A stretch of 49,137 nucleotides of DNA, from assembly GCA_016719855.1 (NCBI GenBank), contig JADJYH010000046.1, positions 1 to 49,137 of the forward strand, in the 5' to 3' direction. A program made the position numbers and the translations under genes. The stretch is from Saprospiraceae bacterium. GTDB lineage: Bacteria > Bacteroidota > Bacteroidia > Chitinophagales > Saprospiraceae. The notes under the pieces were generated by a model. It was not told where the DNA came from and ran no database searches. It was given only the letters and a program-made list of their open reading frames with translations. Positions 8,744 to 17,081 of the stretch are shown here, piece after piece; positions within the stretch are counted from its first letter, which is position 1, and each line of letters starts with the position of its first letter.

Positions 8744-10378
8744 TCAATATTTCATCAGCTTGCCAACAACGTGCGGTTTCTTGCCGACTTTTAACTTATA
8801 AAAATAAGCGCCAGCCGGCAAATCGTAAGCATTCCAAGTTAGCCTCGCCACTTTGTCGTCATCGTAGAAACCGGTTTGAGTGTGTATCGTTCGGCCATGC
8901 GCATCGAACACCTCCAAGGAAATCCGTTGGTAACCGACGACGTCCAACCAGAAATTTACCTCATCGTGAAAAAGCGTAGGCTTCACCACCAGCCCACCGA
9001 TGGGCGGCTCCACCACGACAACTGTATCCACCAAGGCAAGCATGGCCCCGTCCATCCAAGCCAGTCTGTTGGTAAGCCAAGTGCGCATCCGGTCCACTTC
9101 ACCTTGGTAGCTTCCAGTGATGACAGGGTTCGGCCATACATATTCGTGCAGGGTTGGCCACCGCACGAAATTGCGCTGGGCAGGTTCTTGCAGCATGTTT
9201 TCCAGTGAATCCACCAAGTGGAAGATGTGCTCGTTGCTCAAGGTGCTGGCCCGTAGGCTTGCCCATTCCTGTTTCATTTGCTTGACAAACAAAGGGTCTT
9301 GCCAAAGGCGTTTCCACCAGAAATGCACCACCCAGTAGTCGCCAGGACAAAAATCGTTGAAGTCAATCGCCCAGCCTTGGTAGCCTGGGCCGATGCAGTA
9401 GTCCACATTGCTGAACCCAAGGTTGAAATCCCAAACTGGCCCCAGGTGCAAGCGGCTGTCAACGCTGTCCCGGTCCTTGTACATGAAAGTACTGAGGCGA
9501 TACCCGTCCACATTGCGGCTGATTTCCTGTATGAAAATCATTTGAATCACTGAGGGCACATCAAGCATGCTGCGGTAGCCGCTGACCGTGTCGGCAAAGT
9601 CCGGCGAGGACATGATGTCTTCAAAATTGGCGATATAGTTTTGGATGTATGCCTTTTGTGGAGGCGTGATTTCGTCCGGCTTCGGGTAGTGGTACTGATA
9701 AACAGTGCCACCCGGAACCCCACCTGGGCTTGCCGGATATGCCGATGGAAAACCATCGGACACCAGCCCGTCAAACTTGTCAAATTTGAGGATATAGCCG
9801 CCGGTGAGGTCGTCCCCTGCGTTTTCATCTGGGCCCGACTTGCTGGTATTCACCCGATTATCGTCCTGCTTTATTTTTGCGGTAGAAACATAGACGCCAC
9901 GGTAGTCGCCGTTGATGACCAGCTCGCAGTCGCGCACCCTGGGAGCGTATGGCATTATCCAACTGCCGAGCGTGAACGCCAGTGCGTTGCGCATCAGGGT
10001 CTTGTCGCTGTACGGGCCGTGCAGTACCCAGTCATTTTCCTTTGGGAAACCGAGAACGGAGACGTTGTTGGAAGTACTGTCGGCATTTTGTGTTTCCATT
10101 GCGAAATTGTTCTTTGGAAACCACTGCGAACTGCTCCCTCTTATTTCTATGCCAATTTGGCCATCATAATCAGTGAACGGGTCGGTGAGGTAATTGATGG
10201 CACCATCGCCGTTCCAGATGACGCCGAGGTGGGCGATGGTCTTTGGCTCGTCAACTATCTGGGCCCCACCCGACGTGTTGACGACAAAAATCGGGAGCTT
10301 GGAATTGGTAAAATTTTGGGCATCAAGTGAAAATTCTATCGATGCAAAAACTAAAAATGCGAGCAGAAATCTTTTCAT
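8744..10378 (-). CDS. CotH-kinase-family secreted protein with T9SS sorting domain
   Basis: This 544-residue protein starts at the ATG 10378; an upstream TTG would add one residue only. The signal peptide is MKRFLLAFLVFASIEFSLDA, and LPIFVVNTSGG follows. The CotH-like domain (about residues 60-380) contains GIEIRGSSSQWFPKNNFAME, LRN-type segments (KTLMRNALAF), GDYRGVYVSTAKIKQDDNR, KFDKFDG, and PVWDFNLGFSNVDY, the last carrying the acidic metal-binding residues of atypical CotH kinases. The C-terminal ~75 residues (from about FHDEVNFWLDV to VVGKLMKY) are a type A T9SS sorting domain, so the protein is exported across the outer membrane. CotH proteins phosphorylate spore coat proteins in Bacillus; the role in Bacteroidota is not known. 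Probably monocistronic. Confidence 0.88.
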   Translation of the reverse strand: MKRFLLAFLVFASIEFSLDAQNFTNSKLPIFVVNTSGGAQIVDEPKTIAHLGVIWNGDGAINYLTDPFTDYDGQIGIEIRGSSSQWFPKNNFAMETQNADSTSNNVSVLGFPKENDWVLHGPYSDKTLMRNALAFTLGSWIMPYAPRVRDCELVINGDYRGVYVSTAKIKQDDNRVNTSKSGPDENAGDDLTGGYILKFDKFDGLVSDGFPSAYPASPGGVPGGTVYQYHYPKPDEITPPQKAYIQNYIANFEDIMSSPDFADTVSGYRSMLDVPSVIQMIFIQEISRNVDGYRLSTFMYKDRDSVDSRLHLGPVWDFNLGFSNVDYCIGPGYQGWAIDFNDFCPGDYWVVHFWWKRLWQDPLFVKQMKQEWASLRASTLSNEHIFHLVDSLENMLQEPAQRNFVRWPTLHEYVWPNPVITGSYQGEVDRMRTWLTNRLAWMDGAMLALVDTVVVVEPPIGGLVVKPTLFHDEVNFWLDVVGYQRISLEVFDAHGRTIHTQTGFYDDDKVARLTWNAYDLPAGAYFYKLKVGKKPHVVGKLMKY

Positions 10379-10409
10379 CAAAGTAATTTGAAATGATTAG
10401 AAAATACAC

Positions 10410-10435
10410 CAAACTTACAATAAAAGTACGCCCAA
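10410..10435 (-). promoter_or_regulatory. Possible promoter of the CotH-like gene
   Basis: On the minus strand a -7 element TAAGTTTG (10417-10410) lies 32 nt upstream of the ATG. A TTG at 10435-10433 is 15 nt further up, slightly shorter than the usual 17-23 nt spacer. Confidence 0.4.
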
Positions 10436-10442
10436 TGTTCCT

Positions 10443-11424
10443 TTAATCCATCGGGTAAACAACCCCCACTTCCCGCCGCACCCAGTCCAACGTCTCCATA
10501 AGTAGCAGGCTGAAATCGAGCGGAGCTTATGGCTTTCGGTTTTGCCTTGGCGCAAACAGTCATTCACCTCCAAAATTTCGTGGTAGTAGCCATGCCCGGT
10601 CAGCGGCAGGTGAAAATGTTCACTGCTTTTTCGTAAAAGGAAAGGGAAAGCTCCTGTGGGTTGATGAAGCGGTTGTGCAGGCGCATCGTCCCTGTTTCAC
10701 CATATATATATGCCTCGATTTCGGTCTTGACCACCAGTGAGCAGTCAAGGATGGCGAGGCGGTTGCCGGGATACTCAAAAATCATGGCACAGCTATCGTC
10801 GCTACCCTGTACGTTCATCACGGCAGTTGCCTTGATCCGCTCCGGTTTGCCCCAGAGCCAAGTCGCCAAGAATATAGTGTAAATGCCTACGTCGAGCAGC
10901 GACCCGCCACCCAGTGCAGGGTTGAAAACCCGGTGCTCCGGTGGGAAATTTGCCTTGAACCCAAAATCGGCACGGATGGTTTTTAGCGCCCCGATGTAGC
11001 CCTCGTTGGTTAAGCGCATGGCCTCCTCGAAGCAAGGGATAAACCTCGTCCAAATGGCCTCCATCAAAAAAACGCCATTGGTGCGGGCGCAGTCCACCAT
11101 TTGCCGCACCTGAGTGGTGTTCATGGCAAACGGCTTCTCGCAAATCACGGCGATGCCTCGCTCCAAGCACATCATCGTGTGCTCGAAATGGCCGGTGTGC
11201 GGCGAGGCGATGTACACCACATCGAGGTCGGGGCATTCGAGTAGCGCCTCGTAACTGCCGAAGGCATGCGCAGCTCCATGTTCGGCAGCAAATTCCCTTG
11301 CCCTATCCATAGAGCGGGAGCCGATGGCCAAAAGCCTTGCGCCCGCTACTAGCTTGAGGTCGTGGGCAAATTTGTGGGCAATGCGTCCGGGGGCGAGTAT
11401 GCCCCAATTGATGGTTGTTTGCAT
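10443..11424 (-). pseudogene. Gfo/Idh/MocA-family oxidoreductase (C-terminal frameshifts)
   Basis: The ATG at 11424 gives MQTTINWGILAPGRIAHKFA, a Rossmann start with GxxxxGR. Downstream are VAGARLLAIGSRSMDRAREF, DLDVVYIASPHTGHFEHTM, and the family signature with the catalytic lysine, VICEKPFAMNTTQ. ADFGFKANF and NPALGGGSLLDVGIY are typical of the trans-1,2-dihydrobenzene-1,2-diol dehydrogenase/glucose-fructose oxidoreductase-like branch. The intact frame ends near 10600 at NIFTCR. Other frames continue with GHGYYHEILEVNDCLRQGKT and VYPMD plus TAA at 10445-10443, so two or three indels in the last 170 bases hide the true C-terminus. The enzyme is a cytosolic NAD(P)-dependent sugar or polyol dehydrogenase; the substrate cannot be predicted. 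Confidence 0.8.
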
Positions 11425-11628
11425 GGCAAAATTTGGGTGAAGGAAAGATTTGGTGGCGAATTTAAACATTCATTGGGTTCCTACTTGGAATTCATTTGCA
11501 CTAAATGGCACAATTTTTCCCCAAACTAAATTTCATTCCAAAGTATTTGAATAATTTTGCTTTAATGCTGAAAGCAAGCGCTACACACACTTGAGCCTCC
11601 CGGAATTCAAATTTTCAAGAATAAAACT

Positions 11629-12390
11629 GTGAGAAAAATTTTCATGGCATTCGTTCCGGCAATGCTCCTTTGCCAGTTGCTTTGGGCGCAGTACACTGCG
11701 GACACGCTTTTTACGCTTGTTGACAATATGCCCAGTTTTGGTGATTGCGCAAGCAAAGAAACTGATGCCGAGGCTCAGAAAAAATGCTCTGACCGGGCAC
11801 TTGTCCAGTTCATTTCCCGTCAGCTCGAATATCCCGCAGCGGCAAAAGCCAACCATGTCGAGGGTACAGTTTACGTCAATTTTGTGGTGGATGAAACTGG
11901 AAAAGTCCAATCCCCGACCTTGCTGATGGACATTGGGAGCGGCTGTGGCGATGCTGCACTAGCAGTGGTGAAAGCCATGCCAGCCTGGAATCCTGGCCAC
12001 CAACAGGGCCAAGCGGTTAAAGTAAAACTCAACCTGCCCATTCAATTTTCGCTTCGTAATGCTGAACTTGCTTTGGCCGAAAGATTCACCATCACCTGGG
12101 GCGATATTGTCGGCGATACAGTGTCGACTGAACAACTCAAACATAACCTGCCGTTCAGCGTGTACGTGCGTGGCCCCGAGGGCGACACTCGTTATGTGGA
12201 CGAGCTTTCATTCACTTACACCACCCGCAATAATCGCAAGTCAACTGCAGCAAGCAGGGGCGGCATCAGCGACGAACTGGTAGCCATCGTAGAAAAAACA
12301 CGTAGTGGAGGCAGTTTCACCATCATAGCCTCCGTGCAGGAAAATGGTCAATTTATTTTTGCATCCCGCACTTTCCAAGTGTTCGATTGA
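11629..12390 (+). CDS. Secreted protein with TonB C-terminal domain
   Basis: This 253-residue protein starts at GTG 11629 (MRKIFMAFVPAMLLCQLLWA, a signal peptide). About residues 55-135 form a TonB_C domain: LVQFISRQLEYPAAAKANHV, EGTVYVNFVVDETGKVQSPT, and an AVVKAMPAWNPG-then-hydrophobic end typical of energy-transducer-like domains. There is no N-terminal membrane anchor or proline-rich linker, so it is unlikely to be a full TonB. In this phylum such domains occur in stand-alone periplasmic proteins of unknown role. The last ~110 residues (RFTITWGDIVGDTVSTEQL onward) are of unknown fold. A TAATTTTG -7-like element sits at 11552-11559. Confidence 0.75.
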   Translation: MRKIFMAFVPAMLLCQLLWAQYTADTLFTLVDNMPSFGDCASKETDAEAQKKCSDRALVQFISRQLEYPAAAKANHVEGTVYVNFVVDETGKVQSPTLLMDIGSGCGDAALAVVKAMPAWNPGHQQGQAVKVKLNLPIQFSLRNAELALAERFTITWGDIVGDTVSTEQLKHNLPFSVYVRGPEGDTRYVDELSFTYTTRNNRKSTAASRGGISDELVAIVEKTRSGGSFTIIASVQENGQFIFASRTFQVFD

Positions 12391-12475
12391 AGCTCAACGA
12401 GCCAACTTTGCCCCTCCGGTTTTATACGTAAAATAACTATCTGTAAAAGGAAGAACAAAAATTAACCCCAGTATT

Positions 12476-12483
12476 TACCTTTG
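12476..12483 (+). promoter_or_regulatory. -7 promoter element upstream of the OmpA-like gene
   Basis: TACCTTTG matches TAnnTTTG. No strong -33 TTG lies at the expected distance. The predicted transcript would start within a few bases of the small ATG at 12488. Confidence 0.45.
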
Positions 12484-12487
12484 CCGG

Positions 12488-12550
12488 ATGAACAAAGTGG
12501 AAATTCGCCACTTTACCAACAATTGGCACTATTCGTTTGAAAACAAGTGA
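12488..12550 (+). CDS. Possible short leaderless upstream ORF (20 codons)
   Basis: ATG at 12488, five bases after the -7 element, opens MNKVEIRHFTNNWHY and ends at TGA 12548-12550. It precedes the OmpA-like gene by 122 nt. The peptide has no run of one amino acid that would suggest attenuation. It may be chance, but position and start context resemble the histidine-rich leader at 37151. Confidence 0.3.
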   Translation: MNKVEIRHFTNNWHYSFENK

Positions 12551-12672
12551 TTTCTTTCTTTAAGATTGCTGGCAAAATTCCGGGCAAAAAATCTACTCCG
12601 CACTTTTCCTTAACTCGTTTTCAATCGGCCATGTACCAAGTATTATTAATCAAAATAAAATTTAAACTTAAA

Positions 12673-13437
12673 ATGAGAATGAACTTAACACTTCGATTGC
12701 TTGCAATCCTGATGGTGGCTACACTTACACTTTCTTCCTGTGTTTCCAAGAAGAAATTCCAGCAACTTCAAGATGAAAAAACAGCAATGGCCAACTCCCT
12801 TGCTGAGAGCCAAAAACAAATAAACAACTTGGAAGGCCAAGTGTCAACGCTACAAACCGACATGGCCAGCCAGAAATCCAAGTTCGAAACTGACATCAAT
12901 GGCTTACGCAAGGACGTTGACGGTGCCAAAATGGACGCCGACAAGGCTCGCAAAGCTGCTGCTGAAAGGGATGCAGAGCTTGCCCGTATCAAAAAAGAAA
13001 TCAAGGACGCCTTTGGCCTAGGTAGTGATGTAGCCGTCACCAACCAGAATGGCGAGATGGTTGTTACTCTTGCCGACCCAGTAAACTATGCTAGCGGTTC
13101 TGCCAAACTGAACCGCCAGTCACGCAAATCGGTAGAAGCATTGGCCAAAACCTTGAACAATAACCCCAGCATGCACCTCCTCATCGAGGGTCATGCCGAT
13201 AGCGACAAGTATCCTGGAAATGGCTACAACAACTGGGACCTCAGCGTTAGCCGTTCAATGAATGTGGTTAAGCGGTTGGTTAAGTTGGGCGTTAAACCTG
13301 AGCAACTTACGGTTGCTGGCCGTGGCGATAGTGCTCCCGCTGCTCCAAACGACAACAAGGCCAACAAGGCCAGGAACCGTCGCACGGAAGCCAAGCCTTC
13401 TCCGAAGACTGGCGCAATTTATCAGATTGGTAACTAA
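12673..13437 (+). CDS. OmpA-family outer-membrane lipoprotein
   Basis: The start ATG at 12673 is chosen because it begins a lipoprotein signal peptide (MRMNLTLRLLAILMVATLTL, then SSC with the lipobox cysteine near residue 22); the frame remains open upstream without a better start. Residues ~25-115 form a predicted alpha-helical coiled coil rich in K, E, Q and A. Residues ~130-245 are an OmpA_C peptidoglycan-binding domain: NYASGSAKLNRQSRKSVEAL, LLIEGHADSDKYPG, NWDLSVSRSMNVVKRLVKLG, AGRGDSAP and NKARNRRTE, including the DxxLSxxRA-like and NRRTE signatures. The protein tethers the outer membrane to peptidoglycan. It is followed by two intrinsic terminators, so it is probably monocistronic. Confidence 0.88.
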   Translation: MRMNLTLRLLAILMVATLTLSSCVSKKKFQQLQDEKTAMANSLAESQKQINNLEGQVSTLQTDMASQKSKFETDINGLRKDVDGAKMDADKARKAAAERDAELARIKKEIKDAFGLGSDVAVTNQNGEMVVTLADPVNYASGSAKLNRQSRKSVEALAKTLNNNPSMHLLIEGHADSDKYPGNGYNNWDLSVSRSMNVVKRLVKLGVKPEQLTVAGRGDSAPAAPNDNKANKARNRRTEAKPSPKTGAIYQIGN

Positions 13438-13453
13438 TCTAAAGATGTTGCGA

Positions 13454-13490
13454 AAAGCCGACCTGGAATACCCATGGTCGGCTTTTTTTT
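13454..13490 (+). terminator. Intrinsic terminator of the OmpA-like gene
   Basis: AAAGCCGACC (13454-13463) pairs with GGTCGGCTTT (13476-13485), followed by eight T in total; 17 nt past the stop. Confidence 0.85.
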
Positions 13491-13505
13491 GCTCCAAAAA
13501 AAAAT

Positions 13506-13548
13506 AAGCCGCAAGATTCTGGTAACCAGAATCTTGCGGCTTTTTTAG
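13506..13548. terminator. Second, near-perfect long terminator hairpin
   Basis: The 18-nt arm at 13506-13523 (AAGCCGCAAGATTCTGGT) is exactly complementary to 13525-13542. Six T follow on plus and an A-rich run precedes, so it can stop transcription in both directions. It lies 16 nt after the first terminator. Confidence 0.8.
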
Positions 13549-13585
13549 GTATATGGTCAAAAATCGTTGGTAAAATCGTTGTAAC

Positions 13586-13807
13586 TTATTGATTGTGAAC
13601 GAGTTTCAGTAGCAATATTGAAACTCGTTTGAATTTTATTTCCATGTCTTGCTTTCGGCATGTTCGGCCTCCCGCACCATCGCTCCCGGTACAGTTTAAT
13701 TGGCTTGTAAGTACAAATTCCCGTTTTGTTTCCTCCAAGTATTTGCATAGTTTGACTATCCGAATCCCAAACGCAAAAGTTTTCTCTTTGATAATGTTAT
13801 CCTTCAT
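13586..13807 (-). pseudogene. Four-helix-bundle (S23/IVP-type) protein, truncated remnant
   Basis: The minus-strand frame from 13807 reads MKDNIIKEKTFAFGIRIVKL, then CKYLEETKREFVLTSQL. This is the first helix pair of the S23 family (proteins named after 23S rRNA intervening sequences, but widespread elsewhere). The expected RSGTSIGANIAEA motif is degraded to CTGSDGAGGRTC, and KQDMEIKFK resembles the following segment. The usual 115-125 residues are cut to about 73, so it is a frameshifted or decayed copy. A hairpin with arms AACGAGTTTCA (13598-13608) and TGAAACTCGTT (13619-13629) lies at its end. No rRNA gene is in the window. Confidence 0.6.
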
Positions 13808-13837
13808 GCTTCAAAGTTATCGTGTGTGCCCCAATTT

Positions 13838-14401
13838 TCAATTCTCCATTTTCAATTCCTTGGTTATTCCGGCAATTACAAACCACGAATCAATCCCAAT
13901 ATTCGGCTTCGCAAAATTGAGGTTGGAGATGTGGCGAAAGCGGAATTTTAGGTCAAAGTTGGTGCCGCTGTCACCGAGCTTCTGGTGAAGGCCAGCCGTG
14001 AAATTGTCCGAAAAGATAAAGCCCCGGTGTTGCTGCCTCGTCTCCACCGTGATGAAGTGCGGCCCCGAACCGATGGCAGCGATGATGGCCGTTTTATCGG
14101 AAACGTTCAGTCGGTACTCCAGCCCCAGGTTCGAGCCGAACTCCCACTCCTTTTTGTCCTTCGGCGAAAAATGCACCCAGACCAATTGCGGCTCCAGGTA
14201 GATGAACAGGTCGTTCTTTTTCCCTTTCAGCAGGTTGGCAAAATTGTAGTAGAAAAGCAGTTGGTAGGGCTTGTATTTCCTGCCTTCTTTCAGTGTTTCA
14301 TGGATAATGGGAATACCGAGGTGGACACCTGCGGAACAGGAGGTTTGGGCTGTGGTTTTCAGGGCAAAAAACAAGAGGATAGTGAAGGTGGTCAGGCGCA
14401 T
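13838..14401 (-). CDS. PagL-like lipid A 3-O-deacylase (acyloxyacyl hydrolase)
   Basis: 187 residues with signal peptide MRLTTFTILLFFALKTTAQT, then an alternating beta pattern suited to an outer-membrane barrel. The C-terminal signature RHISNLNFAKPNIGIDSWF matches the PagL H-x-S-N active-site block: the His and Ser two residues later align with the catalytic His126/Ser128 of Pseudomonas PagL. The residue 14 positions after the His, Glu140 there, is Asp here. PagL removes the 3-linked acyl chain of lipid A, remodelling LPS. The gene ends with a plain barrel strand (VIAGITKELKMEN). It is flanked by intergenic hairpins and probably stands alone. I am fairly sure of the family, less of the activity. 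Confidence 0.78.
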   Translation of the reverse strand: MRLTTFTILLFFALKTTAQTSCSAGVHLGIPIIHETLKEGRKYKPYQLLFYYNFANLLKGKKNDLFIYLEPQLVWVHFSPKDKKEWEFGSNLGLEYRLNVSDKTAIIAAIGSGPHFITVETRQQHRGFIFSDNFTAGLHQKLGDSGTNFDLKFRFRHISNLNFAKPNIGIDSWFVIAGITKELKMEN

Positions 14402-14780
14402 GGTGCTTTTTTGGGGGTAAAAATGAGCGATTAATGTTCAACCGCCAAAATATAAAACGACTCCAAACACGGCTTGCTTGGCTTGTACTCGCCTCCAGCA
14501 ACGTCCTGTTTGCCTCCTGCTGTGACACAAACTTGGTCGTCGCTGTATTCGTTTGGAGCGAACCTAGTATAAAAAAGTTAGGGCAGCAACTTGAGCCGCC
14601 CCCAAACCCATTTCTCAATACCAATAAAAAAATTATTCTTCGCTTATCATTGGTTGGCAGCCCTTGAAGCCAAGCGGTGACGCCTTTTTTGTCAAGGTGC
14701 CACTGTCAAGTGAATTCTGATAAATTGCCAAGTGCAGCGGTGACACCTTTCAAAAAGGTGTCACCGCTGGCATCCAACCG
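14402..14780. other. Intergenic region with two related hairpin copies
   Basis: Between the PagL-like start and the NlpE-like stop. AGCGGTGACGCCTTTTTT occurs near 14673-14690 with an imperfect partner to about 14704, and AGCGGTGACACCTTT occurs at 14736-14750 with a perfect partner (next entry). No gene or tRNA is visible. A short T/A-rich segment at 14435-14455 may hold the PagL promoter. Confidence 0.5.
14736..14768. terminator. Perfect 15-bp hairpin downstream of the NlpE-like gene
   Basis: Arms 14736-14750 and 14754-14768 are exactly complementary with a 3-nt loop. It lies 13 nt past the NlpE-like stop (minus strand). No clear T tract on that strand, so it may be an RNA-stabilising or repeat element rather than a terminator. 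Confidence 0.55.
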
Positions 14781-15704
14781 TTATTCGCCCTGTACTTTTT
14801 TCAGCAGGTATTTCATTGCGGATTTTGCGTCCCGCTTGCTGCCGTCGGCATTCAGGCTGACCAAACCCTCCGCCGTGACCTGGTATTTGGTGGCCCCGGC
14901 TTTTCCGTTCAAGGTCACGACCTCCCCGGCCACGGTCCATGTCCCGTTCGATTCCACGGTCTTTGGCTTTTTGCCCTTGTGATTCTCCTCCAGCGTGTAG
15001 GTCCTTTTTTCATCGGCGTTCAAGGTGAGCATGGTTTCGATGCCATCGCAGTCGGGGCAGGGCAGGCTGCCTGTGTAAAAAGCGGCCATTTGCTCCACCA
15101 GGGTTTGCTCCGCCGATGCCGGGGCAGCCTCGCCGATGCCCATGTCGCACTCGATTTTGGTCAGCAGCCACTTGCCGTTTTCTTTTTTCAGCTCGAAGTT
15201 CTGTTCGTGCGGGCTTCCGCCGTGCGTGCCGTTTAGGGTTGCGGCAGCCCTGTCGTTGGCAAGGGAGTTGATGCGAACGGGCGAGCTTGTCCAAAAATTG
15301 AGGTCCCAATCCTGGGCGCAGAAGTAGATGTCGGCATCCAGGCCGGTTGGCGCACCTTCTGCTTCTTCGTTTTGCCAAAGCTTTTCACAGGTTTTAAAAT
15401 AAGCCGTGTTGTTGTCCAGCAATTCCGTGCTCACAAACCCGCTCGACTTGATATTGGCCAAGTATTTTTCCAGTTCCGGCAGGTCAAGGGTATAATGGTT
15501 GTTCACCACCTTCAGGTATGCCGCATCTTTTGAGCCATCCGCAATGGATTGGTCATACCATTTATAAAAGCCGTGAATGGCATCCGCAATCGCCGCAGAA
15601 TCAACACTGGCGGCTGATGCTTCTGTGGTGGTGGCATCCTTTGGTGCTTCATTGCAAGCAAAGAAGAGGGATACAAAAAGGCAAGCGAAAATCAAGTTCT
15701 TCAT
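14781..15704 (-). CDS. Lipoprotein with DUF3828-like and NlpE domains
   Basis: 307 residues. MKNLIFACLFVSLFFACNEA is a lipoprotein signal with Cys17. Residues ~40-195 (IHGFYKWYDQSIADGSKD to NGKWLLTKIECDMG) resemble DUF3828: mixed alpha/beta with two internal Cys. Residues ~215-305 are an NlpE-type domain: FYTGSLPCPDCDGIETMLTL holds the CxxC motif, followed by TYTLEENHKG and NGTWTVAGEVVTLNG. NlpE in Escherichia coli is a copper-responsive lipoprotein that activates Cpx; in Bacteroidota the domain appears in many lipoproteins without proven copper function. The fusion of the two domains is visible directly. No operon partner. Confidence 0.78.
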   Translation of the reverse strand: MKNLIFACLFVSLFFACNEAPKDATTTEASAASVDSAAIADAIHGFYKWYDQSIADGSKDAAYLKVVNNHYTLDLPELEKYLANIKSSGFVSTELLDNNTAYFKTCEKLWQNEEAEGAPTGLDADIYFCAQDWDLNFWTSSPVRINSLANDRAAATLNGTHGGSPHEQNFELKKENGKWLLTKIECDMGIGEAAPASAEQTLVEQMAAFYTGSLPCPDCDGIETMLTLNADEKRTYTLEENHKGKKPKTVESNGTWTVAGEVVTLNGKAGATKYQVTAEGLVSLNADGSKRDAKSAMKYLLKKVQGE

Positions 15705-15830
15705 TTTGAAAATGTTTAAGGATGAAAAAAAACTAAAGTTGCAACTCCTCTTCCTGCGGAACTGGGCTTCCCCACTTCCAGATAGTAGTTACAGCGTGGT
15801 GCAAAAATGGAGCTGCCGCACCCGGCGGGC

Positions 15831-15872
15831 GTTATAGATTCGTTGCAATCGGTTATAGATTCGTTGCAGGCG
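15831..15872. repeat. Two tandem 21-bp direct repeats
   Basis: 15831-15851 and 15852-15872 differ only at two positions (GTTATAGATTCGTTGCA core in both). They lie between the NlpE-like start and the HTCC regulator stop. The length, 3 x 7, recalls the heptamer elements, but no 7-bp sub-period is visible. Confidence 0.6.
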
Positions 15873-16668
15873 TGGGGAAAACTGATGGGAAATTCACTTT
15901 CTGAGGGCACTCGGCGACATGCCATAGGTCTCCTGGAAGGTCTTCGAAAAATGGGGGACTTCCTTGAACCCGACCTGCCAGGCCACTTCTTTCACGGCGA
16001 GCTGGGTGGTTTCCAAGAGGAGCTTGGCCTGCGCCATCCGGAAATTTCGGATGAAATCGGAGGGGGAAATGTCGGTGAGGGCCTTCATCTTGCGGAAAAG
16101 CTGGGAGCGGCTCATGCTGAGGGAATCGCAGAGCTGTGGCAGGGCGAACGCCTCGTCGCCGTAGTTTGCTTCCACGATTTGCCGCACTTTTTGCAGGAAG
16201 GCGTCCTCGGCCAAAACTGCTTCCGCATCGGGTGGCATATTAGTATTTACACCGACCTCGGCCTTGGTCAGGATTTGCGAAAAGTCGTATTTCTTCGAAA
16301 AATGGGCGGCCAGGCGCAGCTTGTTTTCCAGCATCATTTCCAGCGTCGCCAGCAGTTCCGCCTTTTGGAAAGGCTTGGGCATGTAGGCGTCCGCCCCCCG
16401 GCGCAGCCCAGCGATTTTGGAACTGGCGTCGGCCTTTGCCGTGAGCAACACGATGGGGATATGGCTGGTGCGCTCGTCGTGCTTGAGGGCATCGAGCACC
16501 TGGTAGCCGTCCTTTTCCGGCATCATCACGTCGCTGATAATGAGGTCGGGGATTTGTTCCAATGCCTTTTCGATGCCGATGCGGCCATTGTAGGCGATGC
16601 TGATTTCATAGCTGTCTTGCAGGATGGTTTTGAGGTAGGTCACCACGTCGGGGTTGTCTTCGATCAGG

Positions 16669-16708
16669 AGGATTGAAGGATTGGGGGATTGAAGGATTGA
16701 AGGATTGC
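16669..16708. repeat. Octamer word array inside the HTCC gene (AGGATTGA word)
   Basis: Exactly five 8-bp units (consensus AGGATTGA) run from 16669 to 16708. They encode the linker just before the receiver domain (NPSILQSPNPSIL on the minus strand). 40 bp is not a multiple of three. Confidence 0.7.
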
Positions 16709-16720
16709 CCTCGTGGCTTA

Positions 16721-16856
16721 GGCCCTGCCCGGCTATTTGCTCCGACCCCAAAGGGGAACCTAAAGGGAACCTATCCGATCAACATTTTCATTTAGATGTT
16801 CAGCAGAACTTCCCAAATTAGGTTCCCCTTTAGGGGTCAGGGGCTGGGTCAGGGGC
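16721..16856. repeat. GC-rich inverted repeat inside the HTCC gene
   Basis: Two ~40-nt arms (16721-16764 and 16818-16856), both built on TTAGGTTCCCCTTT and GGGTCAGGGGC-like words, face each other across ~53 nt. In the kinase frame they encode PLTQPLTPKGEPNLG; the frame then stops at 16760. The element separates the ATPase and receiver domains. Confidence 0.6.
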
Positions 16857-17081
16857 AAATGCGCCACAGGCAACCGTACCGTGAACGTCGTCCCTTTCCC
16901 AAGCTCGCTCTCCACACGGATTTCCCCGTCCATAAGTTTCACCAATTCCAGCGCATGTGCCAGCCCGATGCCTGTGCCCTCGCCCGCACGGGTGGAAGAG
17001 CCATCCACTTGGTAAAAACGGTCGAAGACATGCAGCAGGTCGGCTTCGGGGATGCCGATGCCGGTATCTTTTACTTGAATT

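Noticed and set aside
8744..10378. CotH-like gene as a sign of sporulation
   Set aside because: The T9SS tail and signal peptide place it among the secreted CotH-like proteins of Bacteroidota, which do not sporulate.
12488..12550. Short upstream ORF as a second attenuator
   Set aside because: No codon run, no terminator before the OmpA-like gene; kept only as a low-confidence feature.
13586..13807. S23 protein as evidence for a split 23S rRNA gene
   Set aside because: No rRNA sequence flanks it; S23-type proteins are common as stand-alone genes in Bacteroidota.
15807..16676. 289-codon plus-strand frame opposite the receiver/AraC domains
   Set aside because: The minus strand encodes unmistakable receiver and AraC motifs; the plus frame is a shadow.
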